NCBI GenBank assembly: GCA_024643795.1
Contig: JAHEMF010000013.1
Coordinates: forward strand, 1-56,383
Reading direction: 5' to 3'
DNA length: 56,383 nucleotides
Source of the DNA: Bacteroidota bacterium
GTDB taxonomy: Bacteria; Bacteroidota; Bacteroidia; AKYH767-A; OLB10
In this document: positions 12,101 through 19,909 of the stretch, piece after piece
How positions within the stretch are numbered: position 1 is the stretch's first letter
How the letters are laid out: each line of letters begins with the position of its first letter
Notes under the pieces: generated by a model
Database searches by the model: none
Told to the model about the DNA's origin: nothing
What the model saw: only the letters and a program-made list of their open reading frames with translations
Translations under genes and position numbers: made by a program

Positions 12101-13421
12101 TAATTACAGTGAAACCAACGGAACATTGATGAACGGATTTAACCGTACACCCGAGTTCTTTGGTAACAACTTCTTCAATGATCAGAATGGTAATACAGTG
12201 ATGGCTCCCGGACTTCCATTTGTGTTTGGTAGTCAGGCCGACATCCGGCAACGGGCAGCACAAAACCGATGGCTTATAACGGATACTACCTTCACCACTT
12301 TGTACACTCAAACCCATGTTGAAAATCTCACGGGTAGAGGTACATTTGAACCTATAAGAGGTATGAGGCTTGAGCTGAATGTCAGCAGAAACTACGCCAG
12401 AAACAGTAATGAGAATTACCGAGCAACAACTGACGGGGCATACAATGGATTTTCCCGCATCGAAGGTGGAAATTTCAGCATCTCATGGAATGCGATCAAC
12501 ACGTCCTTCACCAAAGACAGAAACGATTATGGTTCCAAGTTGTATGACAACTTTATTGAGTACAGAAAAATAATCTCGCTTAGATTAGGATCGCAGGATC
12601 CGCTATCTACCTCACTGGATTCGGCCGGGTTTGCTGATGGTTACGGAGCAAATCAACAGGAGGTTCTTACATATGCATTTCTGGCTGCTTATACCGGTAA
12701 ATCAGCAAGCTCAATCAAACTCAACCCTTTCCCTGCAATGCCGAAAGTTAACTGGCGGTTTTCATGGGATGGACTATCACGACTATCATTTACCAGAAAA
12801 TTATTCAGCAGTGTCAACTTAACCCACGCTTATCGTTCAACTTATAATGTTGGATCCTATACCACTAATATATTATATCAACAGGATGGTTCGGCGAGAG
12901 ATCTTTCCAACAACTTCATTCCGAAAGAACAGTATAACATGGTCACGCTGAATGAACAATTTAGTCCTCTCATCGGAATTGATATAAACTGGAAGAATAA
13001 TAAACTCACAACCCGTTTTGAATATAAGCGTGACAGGAATCTGAGTTTGTCATATTCTGATATTCAGATCACAGAAGTAAAAGGACAAGAGTTTGTAATA
13101 GGTGCCGGTTATCGGTGGCGTAATTTTAAAATGCCATTTGGATTATCTAATTCCAGATCTAACAATGACCTGAACCTGACCGCAGATATTTCATACCGGC
13201 GTAATAGTACCATTATCCGTCGTTTGCTTGAAGGATTGGTGCAGCCTACCGCTGGCATAACTATTATATCAATTAAGTTAGCAGCCGATTACGTCTTGAA
13301 TGAACGTCTTAACATCAGGTTCTTCTTTGACAGAACCATAAACACGCCATTAATATCAAATGCATTCCCAACTGCAAACACGCAGGTAGGTATAAGCGTC
13401 AGATTTACACTTGCACAATAA
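6186..13421 (+). CDS. sprA: T9SS outer-membrane translocon / gliding motility protein SprA
   Basis: This 2411-residue protein is the size of known SprA. SprA forms the very large single-chain beta-barrel through which type IX substrates cross the outer membrane, and gliding species need it to move. Recognised segments include IYVNSEAFDRIFGGNTIDIR near residue 155, the GSIEL-like region QGSAELTFGLNVYR, and many alternating aromatic strands to a C-terminal strand ending VRFTLAQ. A Lys/Pro-rich loop (GPKPPKPAPKPK) lies near residue 1925. The start is a GTG at 6186; it gives a signal-peptide-like N-terminus (YVRVGFAALALPFFGIVLG) and no in-frame ATG fits better. ruvA upstream and gcvH downstream match the conserved sprA neighbourhood. 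Confidence 0.96.
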   Translation: MIFNKSYVRVGFAALALPFFGIVLGTSSDLGDTFDAFEMQDGAYVSPPDSGDPQLPYPWHDNISDGVSNQGAQSPMYLGNPSNVNTSVQYNPDENQYDINEKMGDLFYRNPSYLTFDEYVREEYRRSTKNYWKQISSESSESEKRGIIPKIYVNSEAFDRIFGGNTIDIRVQGSAELTFGLNVYRNDNPSIPEKQRRNATFDFREQIQLNVVGNIGEKMKLTTNYNTEASFDFENKMKLEYTGYEDEIIRKIEAGNVTLPLTGSLIQGSQSLFGIKTQLQFGKLGVTTVISQQEGQSSTIEVPPGGGQISRFEISADEYEANKHYFLANYFKDNYDRALQTLPVVNSQVNITRVEVWITNRNASTESTRDIVAFMDLGEYNYYNKALISQGTSVLPSDSLSNNLYKLMNEQYLSSRDVNLVSQQLGPLANPPYNYAPQQDYVRLVGARKLNQNEFTYHPQLGYISLNQALNSNEVLAVAFEYTVGNQVYRVGDLSISGINPPQALFLKMLKSTNINPLLPTWDLMMKNVYAVGSFQVQRENFKLNIIYTDNRDGLVKINYLPVGDSETQLKGKPLIQVLELDKVDQRNDPNPDGVFDFIDGLTVNSNNGRIIFPVREPFGSYLRTKFNDPLTANQFAFDQLYDSTRVSAQQIPELNRFSLEGSYQSASSSEIFLNAINIPQGSVVVTAGGIPLVENVDYTVDYNLGRVKIINAGILASATPIRISLESNSLFSIQSKALYGARLDYEVNKDFILGGTFLHLNERPLTSKVNIGDEPLKNTIWGLDGTYSTDSRFITRMVDKLPFLETKAPSKVTITGEFANLIPGTSKAIGSGGNAYIDDFEGSQSTIDLKNPGTWFLSSIPQGQQNLFPEAVYVDSLITGYNRAKLAWYNIDPSVFYRENNNLLPPGITDADLSNNNVREVLETEIFPNKQNPTGQATTLNILNLAYYPQDRGPYNFDVTEIPGISKGIEPSGELKEPDTRWAGVMRRIETYDFETSNVEFIQFWMMDPFHDESLNSTGGELYFNLGDISEDILQDAKKTFENGLPSPTNSNTVDSTNWGLVPNVQSIVNAFDNDPASRAAQDVGLDGLSTNDEINYFQKLYLDVIQSAPGLGAGTQAYQNALDDPSADDFHYFRGSDLDNQGASVLERYKDFNGTEGNSKTSEQSPESYSTTATNIPDMEDINRDNTMSDYENYYQYKVDLKPGQLLVGQNYVVDQTTVNVKTKDNSVKQVTWYQFKIPVNDPSVVIGTGADIKSVNFIRMFMKGFSEPVILRFARLELLRGEWRKYDFSLLSPGEYIPVDPSTTTFDVSVVNLEENGARVPIKYVLPPGIDREVNVGSTNLQQLNEQSLTLRVCGLEDGDARAAFKNTQFDVRNYKKIKMFIHAEDRNPSDELKNGEVTAFVRLGTDFNANYYEYEVPLVVTRWGSTKDTDIWPEANDMEIEVAKLIQAKLDRNNAFAASGTPNTTPYYVPDGNRRITVVGNPTLSEVKSIMVGVRNPKKGNDPGDDGQAKCVEVWVNELRMNDFDNDGGWAANARVTTRLADLGTVTLSGSRSTDGFGSLESKLNDRQRENITSYDISTSLEFGKFFNQKTGLSIPLYFGYSETFSNPQYNPLDPDVPFEQALNNIDDASRRKELKRIAQDYTKRQSINLTNVRKNRTGDAGKPQVWDIENFNFSFGYSQIYRRNINIEYDNQKDYLAAIGYNYLTQPKYIEPFKNAKSMQSSKWLRPVKDFNLNFVPSSFTFRTDVNRHYGETQVRDLSEFSFKQPATYNKTFTTSRQYSLAWDLMKSVKIDFTANNLANIDEPYGRLDSPEKKDSVRTNFWKLGRNINYRQNGSVGYNVPLNKLPLTDWMTLNLRYLFDYSWLSGPLGRNLAGTTIGVDPSVGNTIQNSNTQQLNTTFNMTTLYNKSKAIKQMLGPKPPKPAPKPKTEIKPSPTDSVKVKKKKEIVYGPISRTFAAVLFSMKNVSFNYSETNGTLMNGFNRTPEFFGNNFFNDQNGNTVMAPGLPFVFGSQADIRQRAAQNRWLITDTTFTTLYTQTHVENLTGRGTFEPIRGMRLELNVSRNYARNSNENYRATTDGAYNGFSRIEGGNFSISWNAINTSFTKDRNDYGSKLYDNFIEYRKIISLRLGSQDPLSTSLDSAGFADGYGANQQEVLTYAFLAAYTGKSASSIKLNPFPAMPKVNWRFSWDGLSRLSFTRKLFSSVNLTHAYRSTYNVGSYTTNILYQQDGSARDLSNNFIPKEQYNMVTLNEQFSPLIGIDINWKNNKLTTRFEYKRDRNLSLSYSDIQITEVKGQEFVIGAGYRWRNFKMPFGLSNSRSNNDLNLTADISYRRNSTIIRRLLEGLVQPTAGITIISIKLAADYVLNERLNIRFFFDRTINTPLISNAFPTANTQVGISVRFTLAQ

Positions 13422-13449
13422 TAACCAACCAAACTAAATAGTAAACACC

Positions 13450-13830
13450 ATGAATTTTCCATCTGAATTAAAGTATACAAAAGAACATGAATGGGTTCGC
13501 CTTGATGGCGATACTGCTACAATTGGTATAACTGATTTTGCTCAGGGCGAATTGGGTGATATCGTTTATATTGATGTTGATACCGTAGGCGATGTTATCG
13601 ACAAGGATGAGGTTTTCGGAACAGTAGAAGCTGTGAAAACAGTTTCTGATCTGTTTATGCCGGTAACCGGTGAAATTTCAGAACTTAACGAAGCTTTAAA
13701 CAATCAACCTGAGTTAGTTAATTCAGACCCTTACGGGGATGGATGGCTTATCAAGGTTAAAATTTCTGATCCATCCCAGTTTGAAGGGTTGCTTTCGGTT
13801 GACGAATACCAATCGCTTGTTGGCGCCTGA
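13450..13830 (+). CDS. gcvH: glycine cleavage system H protein
   Basis: This 126-residue lipoyl carrier shuttles the aminomethyl group between the P, T and L proteins of the glycine cleavage complex. The lipoylation site is Lys63 in [13 protein letters not shown], and the N-terminal [14 protein letters not shown] is typical. It starts 28 bases after sprA, a conserved pairing, and its TGA overlaps the next ATG by one base. No other gcv genes are in the window, so its partners must lie elsewhere. Confidence 0.97.
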   Translation: MNFPSELKYTKEHEWVRLDGDTATIGITDFAQGELGDIVYIDVDTVGDVIDKDEVFGTVEAVKTVSDLFMPVTGEISELNEALNNQPELVNSDPYGDGWLIKVKISDPSQFEGLLSVDEYQSLVGA

Positions 13831-14213
13831 TGTCCTTTAAGGCATTTTATCCCGCAGTACTGTGGATGGGGGTCATATTTGTGTTGAGTACCATCCCCGG
13901 AGCCAGTTTGCCTGACTTCTCATTCTGGCACCTCTTAACATTCGATAAGCTGGTACACGCTCTTTTCTTCACAGTATTGTCATTTCAGCTCATGCGGGGG
14001 TGTATAAAGCAATATAGAAAGCCCAGAATTCGTAGTAATAGTGGTAAAATTGCAGTAGTTGGAGCCTTTGCGTATGGAGGGTTTGTGGAATTATACCAGG
14101 AGTTGTATCTAATAGACAGATATGGGGATTGGGTAGATGTTCTGGCCAACCTGATAGGCGCACTGGCAGGGGTGTTGGTGTTTAGAATTATATATTTTGA
14201 GTATATTCGCTAA
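13830..14213 (+). CDS. VanZ-like family membrane protein
   Basis: This 127-residue protein has about four hydrophobic segments. It carries the VanZ-like pattern of an early helix ending in a TIPGASLPDF-type loop, the charged FDKLVHALFFTVLS motif, and a late helix with YGDWVDVLANLIGALAG. VanZ-family proteins are poorly understood; some affect teicoplanin sensitivity in Firmicutes, but no such role should be assumed here. Its ATG overlaps the gcvH stop by one base, and tonB follows after 12 bases, so it is probably cotranscribed with both. Confidence 0.85.
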   Translation: MSFKAFYPAVLWMGVIFVLSTIPGASLPDFSFWHLLTFDKLVHALFFTVLSFQLMRGCIKQYRKPRIRSNSGKIAVVGAFAYGGFVELYQELYLIDRYGDWVDVLANLIGALAGVLVFRIIYFEYIR

Positions 14214-14225
14214 TTATTAAGTGAT

Positions 14226-14897
14226 ATGAAACCAAAGAAAACATCAGAGGCAGATCTCGAGAAAAAGAGAGGATTCTATTTTCAGATCGGAGTGGCGGTA
14301 TCGCTCATGGTAACCCTTCTGGCATTTGAATGGAAAAGCTATGACAGTTCAGATTATTCCTTAGGTCAACTTCAATTAGAAGATGTACCTGAAGAAATAA
14401 TTCCAATAACCAAACAGGAAGAAAAACCACCACCACCACCACCACCACCGGCTCCGGTAATTAATGTGGTTGAGGATGACGTAGTAGTAGAAGAAGATCC
14501 TGAGATCATGGAAACTGAGATCACAGAAGACACACAGATACAAGTTGTGGAAGAGAAACAGGAAGAAGAAGTTGAAGAGCCTGAGATCTTCCTCATAGTT
14601 GAACAGATGCCAAGTTTTCCTGGTGGAGAATCTGCACTTGTAAAATACCTGAGTAATAATATCAAATATCCTCCTGTAGCCAGAGAAAATGGTATCACAG
14701 GTACAGTTTATCTCACCTTTGTTGTTGATGGTGCAGGAGCAGTTAAAGATGTTAAGGTATTGCGTGGCATCGGCGGTGGATGTGATGAAGAAGCAAAGCG
14801 TGTGGTTATGAGCATGCCTAAGTGGACCCCAGGCAAACAACGCGGAAAGAATGTTTCAGTGCAATATAATCTGCCTGTTAAGTTCAGCTTGAAATAA
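14226..14897 (+). CDS. tonB: energy transducer TonB (copy 1)
   Basis: This 223-residue inner-membrane protein transmits proton-motive force from ExbB/ExbD to outer-membrane TonB-dependent transporters. It has a short cytoplasmic N-terminus, one transmembrane helix (about 22-41, FQIGVAVSLMVTLLAFEW) and a run of eight prolines near residue 70. A very acidic Glu/Val/Asp spacer follows. The C-terminal TonB domain carries FPGGESALVKYLSNNIKYPP and GGGCDEEAKRVVMSMPKW, the Bacteroidota TonB signature. It ends just before a strong terminator and is followed by a paralogue at 15160. No exbB or exbD is present. Confidence 0.95.
   Translation: MKPKKTSEADLEKKRGFYFQIGVAVSLMVTLLAFEWKSYDSSDYSLGQLQLEDVPEEIIPITKQEEKPPPPPPPPAPVINVVEDDVVVEEDPEIMETEITEDTQIQVVEEKQEEEVEEPEIFLIVEQMPSFPGGESALVKYLSNNIKYPPVARENGITGTVYLTFVVDGAGAVKDVKVLRGIGGGCDEEAKRVVMSMPKWTPGKQRGKNVSVQYNLPVKFSLK
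14427..14450 (+). repeat. CCA trinucleotide run in tonB
   Basis: Seven CCA units plus one CCG encode eight consecutive prolines in the periplasmic spacer. Being a triplet repeat, length change would stay in frame and only alter spacer length. Confidence 0.9.
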
Positions 14898-14920
14898 AGC
14901 ACATAATTTTAATTGATATA

Positions 14921-14946
14921 AAACCCGGTATTTCCGGGTTTTTTTA
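14921..14946 (+). terminator. intrinsic terminator after tonB copy 1
   Basis: An 8-bp stem (14921-14928 with 14934-14941) with a 5-base loop is followed by a T run, 24 bases past the tonB stop. It would end the ruvA/sprA-gcvH-vanZ-tonB transcript and separate it from the second tonB. Confidence 0.85.
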
Positions 14947-15159
14947 TTGCCATGATTTTGTAAAATCAACGGTAAATACTTTTTACTGGCAATGAATACA
15001 GGCAATCAAGGATCTTATTTGCCGTTTCTTTTACATACAGCTGAAAAATTGTTTAATGATTTATGAATTCCAGGTAATTGTATCATCTATTAGGTACAAC
15101 CTGTAATTGTTTGCAACCAAATGTGTGGGTATTCCCTTGCATCAAAATTCCAAGGCGTC

Positions 15160-15840
15160 ATGAGAATCATAGCAAAGGTCAACAGAAAGGCAGAAAGAAA
15201 CAGAAATTTATTTTTACAGATCGGATTCTGCATTTCACTTTTATTTACACTGGTAGCATTTGAATGGAACACAGAAATCTATGTACCGGATGAATTCGGG
15301 GCACTGCTGATAGAAGATGATATTTATATGGAAGAGATAGTGCCCATACTCATCAAAAAGCATGCTCCGTTACCACCGCCACCTGCACCAAAAAAGTCTC
15401 AAAGTTTTAATAAGGTGATTGAGCCTGTTCCGGTAGACCCTAATCCATCTGTTATTGAACCTGAACCTGAGCCGGTTCTTGTGGCAGTGGCCCCTAAGCC
15501 GGAGCCTGTATATTCAGAACCGGAACCGGTGTTATTAATCTCAGAGATCTTACCAAAATATCCCGGAGGTGAATCTGCTATGGTGAGATACTTTCAAAAA
15601 AACATCAAATATCCTGCAAAAGCTAAACGGGAGGGCCTCACCGGACTGGTATATATTGAATTGACCATTGATAGGCACGGTAATGTGGTGAATGTGCATG
15701 TTATTAAAGGAATTGGCGGCGGATGTGATGAAGAGGCATACCGTGTTGTACAAAATATGCCAAAATGGGCTCCGGGTCAGCAAGCGGGTGTTCCGGTGAA
15801 TGTAAAGCTTACAGTTCCTATCAGATTCATGCTGCTTTAA
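15160..15840 (+). CDS. energy transducer TonB (copy 2)
   Basis: This 226-residue paralogue of the preceding TonB has the same layout: a basic N-terminus, a transmembrane helix (FLQIGFCISLLFTLVAFEW), a spacer, and a C-terminal domain with YPGGESAMVRYFQKNIKYP and GGGCDEEAYRVVQNMPKW. I chose the ATG at 15160 because it aligns with the N-terminus of copy 1; an ATG at 15121 would add 13 residues. The spacer differs strongly from copy 1, being rich in Pro-Glu and Glu-Pro pairs (EPEPEPVLV) instead of polyproline plus an acidic run. The terminator between the copies suggests separate expression. It may serve a different set of transporters. Confidence 0.93.
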   Translation: MRIIAKVNRKAERNRNLFLQIGFCISLLFTLVAFEWNTEIYVPDEFGALLIEDDIYMEEIVPILIKKHAPLPPPPAPKKSQSFNKVIEPVPVDPNPSVIEPEPEPVLVAVAPKPEPVYSEPEPVLLISEILPKYPGGESAMVRYFQKNIKYPAKAKREGLTGLVYIELTIDRHGNVVNVHVIKGIGGGCDEEAYRVVQNMPKWAPGQQAGVPVNVKLTVPIRFMLL

Positions 15841-15926
15841 ATGGCTGAGGAGGGTAAGTTTACACATCAATCGTTTTTTTAAAATGGTAATACGATATTT
15901 GAGGCGTATTAGCTTTAATTTGTCGG

Positions 15927-16706
15927 ATGGAAAAACCGGAAGGAAAAAATAACAGAAAGTACTTCAACCTTAAACTCATTCCAAAGCCGGAGTCGGGTTT
16001 CTTGTATGAACCACAAAGCCGGTTTCAGAATTTCAAATTTGCATTGCAGGTATTCAAAGAGTTCATGAAGGGGCTCCGTGCATTGCACTTTGTTGGCCCT
16101 TGTATAACTGTATTTGGATCTGCGCGATTCAGCGAAGACCACAGCTACTACAAAGAAGCTTATGAATTTGGTAAGGCTATTGCGAAAATGGGTGGTACTG
16201 TAATGACCGGTGGTGGCCCCGGGATCATGGAAGCCGCTAATCGGGGAGCATACGAGAACGGAGGTAAGTCGGTAGGATGCAATATCCAACTTCCTCATGA
16301 ACAGATGCAAAACCCTTACATGCATAAATGGGTGACCATCAAGTATTTTTTTGTCAGGAAAGTGCTGTTGCTGAAATACTCATATGGATTTGTTGTAATG
16401 CCCGGAGGGTTTGGAACTATGGATGAACTTTTTGAAACGGCAACACTAATCCAAACCAACACTATCCAAAGTTTTCCGGTGGTCGTCTTTGGTAAAGAAT
16501 ACTACAAAGATCTTAGGGATCTGATCGAGAACATGAAACAGGAAAGAACAATTTCTGAGGATGATACTCAGCTGATTTTATTCACGGACGATGTTAACGA
16601 AGGCATGGATCACATAAGGAAGTACCTGCGGAAAAATTATTTCATGTCCCGCATCAAGCCTTCACGATGGTTGTTTGAGAATAAATTGAAACGAAATGGC
16701 AGATAG
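15927..16706 (+). CDS. LOG-family protein (TIGR00730-like Rossmann fold)
   Basis: This 259-residue protein has the LOG motifs GGGPGIMEAANRGAYENGG (about residues 93-111) and PGGFGTMDELFE, which bind nucleotide phosphate. Family members include cytokinin-activating phosphoribohydrolases and bacterial nucleotide 5'-monophosphate nucleosidases (PpnN-like), and many are misnamed lysine decarboxylases. A cleavage of a nucleoside monophosphate to base and ribose 5-phosphate is plausible. The N-terminal extension of about 40 residues before the Rossmann fold belongs to the longer bacterial subgroup. It overlaps deoC by 11 bases, fitting a role in nucleotide salvage. Confidence 0.88.
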   Translation: MEKPEGKNNRKYFNLKLIPKPESGFLYEPQSRFQNFKFALQVFKEFMKGLRALHFVGPCITVFGSARFSEDHSYYKEAYEFGKAIAKMGGTVMTGGGPGIMEAANRGAYENGGKSVGCNIQLPHEQMQNPYMHKWVTIKYFFVRKVLLLKYSYGFVVMPGGFGTMDELFETATLIQTNTIQSFPVVVFGKEYYKDLRDLIENMKQERTISEDDTQLILFTDDVNEGMDHIRKYLRKNYFMSRIKPSRWLFENKLKRNGR

Positions 16707-17610
16707 TTATAAATACTTCCGCGATAATGTTAAACAATACCCGATAGATAGTAACGGTATCAACGAAAGAGTGAGTCGTATTAAAACGCGTAGTGTGAAA
16801 GGTGAATCAAAGCTGTATGCTCTGAAACTAGCCCTTTCACTATTGGACCTTACAACTTTGGATGGCAGGGATACGCCTTTTAAAGTACAGCAGTTGTGTG
16901 CTAAAGCTATGAGGCCCCATCAAAAATTATCGGGAATCCCACAGGCAGCAGCAGTTTGTGTTTTTCCAAATATGGTGAGAGAAGCGAAAAAAGAATTGAA
17001 AAGCACTAAGATCAAGGTGGCGTCAGTGGCCACTGCTTTTCCTGCAGGGATGACAAGCATTAAGATAAAAACAGATGAGACAAGGTATGCCGTTGGCGAA
17101 GGAGCTGATGAAATAGATATGGTGATATCGAGGGGCCACTTCTTAAGTGGAGACCTTAAGTTTGTTTTTGATGAGATAGTTGCGGTTAAAAAGGCTTGTG
17201 GAAATTCTCACTTAAAGGTCATACTTGAAACGGGAGAACTTGATACATATGAGAATATCAGAAAGGCTAGCATGCTGGCGATGTATGCAGGTGCTGACTT
17301 TATCAAAACATCCACAGGGAAAGTGCAGCCTGCTGCCACTCTCGAATCAACACTTGTGATGTTGTATGCTATACGGGATTATTATCTTAAAGAAGGTCGC
17401 ATGGTAGGTATGAAGCCTGCCGGAGGTATCAGCGAATCAAAGTTGGCCATTCAATACATGATTATGGTAAATGAGATCCTAGGGATGAATTGGCTGACAC
17501 CGGAATATTTCAGATTCGGCGCAAGCTCATTGGCAAATGATCTGCTTATGCAGATAACAAAACAGCTGACCGGTACTTACCAGTCAGCTGATCATTTTTC
17601 TGTTGATTAA
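16696..17610 (+). CDS. deoC: deoxyribose-phosphate aldolase
   Basis: The enzyme splits 2-deoxyribose 5-phosphate into glyceraldehyde 3-phosphate and acetaldehyde in deoxynucleoside breakdown. At 304 residues it is the longer DeoC form. The Schiff-base lysine is Lys204 in ADFIKTSTGK, and the second active-site lysine is in VGMKPAGGIS. The strand VCVFPNMV and IDMVISRG are also typical. Its ATG lies inside the last codons of the LOG gene, so the two are likely coupled. It ends 13 bases from the convergent protease gene, with no clear hairpin between. Confidence 0.95.
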   Translation: MADSYKYFRDNVKQYPIDSNGINERVSRIKTRSVKGESKLYALKLALSLLDLTTLDGRDTPFKVQQLCAKAMRPHQKLSGIPQAAAVCVFPNMVREAKKELKSTKIKVASVATAFPAGMTSIKIKTDETRYAVGEGADEIDMVISRGHFLSGDLKFVFDEIVAVKKACGNSHLKVILETGELDTYENIRKASMLAMYAGADFIKTSTGKVQPAATLESTLVMLYAIRDYYLKEGRMVGMKPAGGISESKLAIQYMIMVNEILGMNWLTPEYFRFGASSLANDLLMQITKQLTGTYQSADHFSVD

Positions 17611-17623
17611 CGCTATTTAATAT

Positions 17624-19216
17624 CTACTTGACCGCTATCTTCATTTTACTGAAAGTATCGTCGTTCAGTGATTGCAAGGCTTTGGTATAAAATGGATTTA
17701 TATCATTCACAATGTAGAAGTATGCATTAATATCCCAGAGGTCTCTGGCTATTAAAGCTTTTAATTGAGTCAGGATCATTGTTTCAGAAACTTTGTAATC
17801 TTCTTCATTGAATTTAACATCACTTTTTTCGCCCCACTCTTTCATGCCCTTTAACAAATCATCAGAAACTGAAAAGTCTTTTTTGAAAGTTTGCATGTCC
17901 TGATATTTTGCTTTAAGGGTGCTCCTGTTTTTATCAGTATAATCTAATGCGTAGTCAAATAGTACTGACTTTCTGCCCAAGTCGCTCAGATATTTACTAT
18001 TGTAAGATGTGTCTAACGGGACAAATATATCGGGCATGATACCACCACCTCCATAAACAGTACGTTTAGCATCGGTATAATATTTAAGATTCTCATCAAA
18101 TTTGATACTATCCTGATGATAGAGTTCACCATGATTATACCTGTTGGTGATGTCAAGGTCATATTCCTCGTCACCCTCTTCGTATGGTTTTTGTATACAC
18201 CTGCCGGCTGGTGTATAGTAGCGGGCAATGGTAAGTCTTACAGCGGAGCCATCAGGTAAAGGAAATGGTTTTTGAACCAATCCTTTTGCGAATGACCTTC
18301 TGCCAATCAGTAGTCCACGATCCCAATCCTGGATGGCTCCGGATACGATCTCACTTGCTGAAGCAGATGATTCATCAATTAATACTACCAGTTTGCCAAC
18401 TTCAAAATTGCCTATGGATGTAGAATTGTAAACCTGTTTAGGGCTGTGACGACCTTCTGTGTAAACAATTGTTTTGCCTGCAGATAAAAATTCATCTGCA
18501 AGTTCAATGGCTCTGTTCAGGTATCCGCCACCGTTATTACTCAGATCCAAGATCATAGACTTCATTCCCTGCAATTTAAGTTCAGCAGCGGCAGTTTTAA
18601 ATTCCTCAACGGTTGAGTCGGCAAATCTACTGATCTTTATATATCCAACACCGGGTTCAGCCATGTAAGAAGCGTCAATACTGTATAATGGTATCTTATC
18701 ACGTGTTATCACAAATTCAAGCAACTCTGGTTCACGCCTGCGATATATGTCAACAGTAACTTTGGTTCCCTTATCACCTCTTAGCTTTTTCATAACATCT
18801 GCATTGGTGATACCGGTACTTGCAACATTCTCACCATCAATAGTTACGATCCTGTCTCCGGCACGTATACCAAGCTTTTCACTGGGCCCTCCCGGTATTG
18901 GTCGGGTTACCATGATGGTATCCTGAAAAATATTGAACTGGATGCCTATACCTTCGAACTTACCTTCTAAAGGTTCGTTCTGCTGTTTCAGATCTTCCGC
19001 TGCAATATAAGTGGAATGGGGATCCAGATCTTTCAACACGGCAATGATAGCCTCGTCAGTAAGTTTATCAGGATCGGTGGAGTCAACATATGCATACGCA
19101 ATCAGTTGCATCAGAGTATCGAATTTCCTTGACTGACTGTTGAATTGTGCTTGTGATCGCGAAAAGACACCGGTTAAAAAGACTACTACCGTAAGTGATA
19201 ACAATAATTTTTTCAT
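17624..19216 (-). CDS. S41-family C-terminal processing peptidase with PDZ domain
   Basis: This 530-residue exported serine protease has a signal peptide (MKKLLLSLTVVVFLTGVFS). A PDZ domain (about 85-165, with GIGIQFNIFQDTIMV and LGIRAGDRIVTIDGENV) selects C-terminal tails. The S41 catalytic domain carries the nucleophile motif ESSASASEIVSGAIQDW at about 282-298 and the general-base Lys311 in RSFAKGLVQ. About 150 residues follow the catalytic core, as in many Bacteroidota CtpA-like proteins. It would act in the periplasm or outer envelope. Substrates are not predictable; cleaving surface-protein tails is a guess. Confidence 0.93.
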   Translation of the reverse strand: MKKLLLSLTVVVFLTGVFSRSQAQFNSQSRKFDTLMQLIAYAYVDSTDPDKLTDEAIIAVLKDLDPHSTYIAAEDLKQQNEPLEGKFEGIGIQFNIFQDTIMVTRPIPGGPSEKLGIRAGDRIVTIDGENVASTGITNADVMKKLRGDKGTKVTVDIYRRREPELLEFVITRDKIPLYSIDASYMAEPGVGYIKISRFADSTVEEFKTAAAELKLQGMKSMILDLSNNGGGYLNRAIELADEFLSAGKTIVYTEGRHSPKQVYNSTSIGNFEVGKLVVLIDESSASASEIVSGAIQDWDRGLLIGRRSFAKGLVQKPFPLPDGSAVRLTIARYYTPAGRCIQKPYEEGDEEYDLDITNRYNHGELYHQDSIKFDENLKYYTDAKRTVYGGGGIMPDIFVPLDTSYNSKYLSDLGRKSVLFDYALDYTDKNRSTLKAKYQDMQTFKKDFSVSDDLLKGMKEWGEKSDVKFNEEDYKVSETMILTQLKALIARDLWDINAYFYIVNDINPFYTKALQSLNDDTFSKMKIAVK

Positions 19217-19314
19217 GAATAATATTTAGTAAGAATAACACACAAATAAAGGCAAATATTATGCCTTTAAGGAGATATGATACTTAATCAAAGAGAAAAA
19301 ATAACATCATCATG

Positions 19315-19824
19315 TCACTTTTTCTTGTCATGTTCAGTTTCAAGTGTTCCAAGATCTCTGTCGAACAGATACATTCCACCTTTGTCATTTCCAATAAGAT
19401 TCAGTTTATCGAGCAATGTGCGGGCCAGCGACTCTTCTTCTATTTGCTCAGATACGTACCATTGTAAAAAGTTATGTGTAGTATAATCTTTGCCCGCCAG
19501 ACACTGTTCAACCAGTTTATTAATTTCATTTGAAACGGCAATTTCATGGGTCAGGATCTGTTCGAAGATGTGCTGTACATTCTTGAATTCTTTTGGTGGC
19601 GCCTTCAATGTAGGTACTAGTCCGTGACCTCCACGTTCATTGATATAGTCTATCAGTTTTAACATGTGCATACGCTCTTCATCAGAGTGCTTATAAAGGA
19701 AGCTGGATACGCCATTGTATCCTTTTATCTGAGCCCATGAGGCCATGGCAAGATAATATTGAGATGAAGAAGCTTCAAGTTCAACTTGTTTGTTGAGTAA
19801 TGATTCAATTTTCTTAGAAAGCAT
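19315..19824 (-). CDS. ftnA: non-haem ferritin
   Basis: This 169-residue iron-storage protein assembles into a 24-mer and oxidises Fe(II) at a di-iron site. The ferroxidase ligands are visible: Glu17, Glu50, His53, Glu94, Gln127 and Glu130, which is the FtnA pattern with Gln at the fifth position. There is no bacterioferritin haem ligand signature. The C-terminus ends in a lysine-rich tail (ETEHDKKK). It is a stand-alone gene between ispG and the S41 protease, reading in the same direction. Confidence 0.95.
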   Translation of the reverse strand: MLSKKIESLLNKQVELEASSSQYYLAMASWAQIKGYNGVSSFLYKHSDEERMHMLKLIDYINERGGHGLVPTLKAPPKEFKNVQHIFEQILTHEIAVSNEINKLVEQCLAGKDYTTHNFLQWYVSEQIEEESLARTLLDKLNLIGNDKGGMYLFDRDLGTLETEHDKKK

Positions 19825-19909
19825 GATATTTAATTATTAGTAGTTCAAAATTATAAAATTCAATAATAGCTGCCTTACCCGTCTGGGTACAAGTTAGTAA
19901 CAATAAGCC

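Noticed and set aside
14427-14450. CCA repeat considered as a phase-variation tract
   Set aside because: The unit is three bases, so slippage cannot shift the frame; at most it changes spacer length.
14376-14840. Long antisense reading frames opposite tonB copy 1, with runs of Trp, Gly or Ser
   Set aside because: They are by-products of the proline and acidic codon runs on the plus strand; composition is not protein-like and no promoter is present.
15927-16706. Lysine decarboxylase as the name for this gene
   Set aside because: The GGGPGIMEAANRGA and PGGFGTMDE motifs define the LOG nucleotide-binding family; the decarboxylase name is a historical misannotation.
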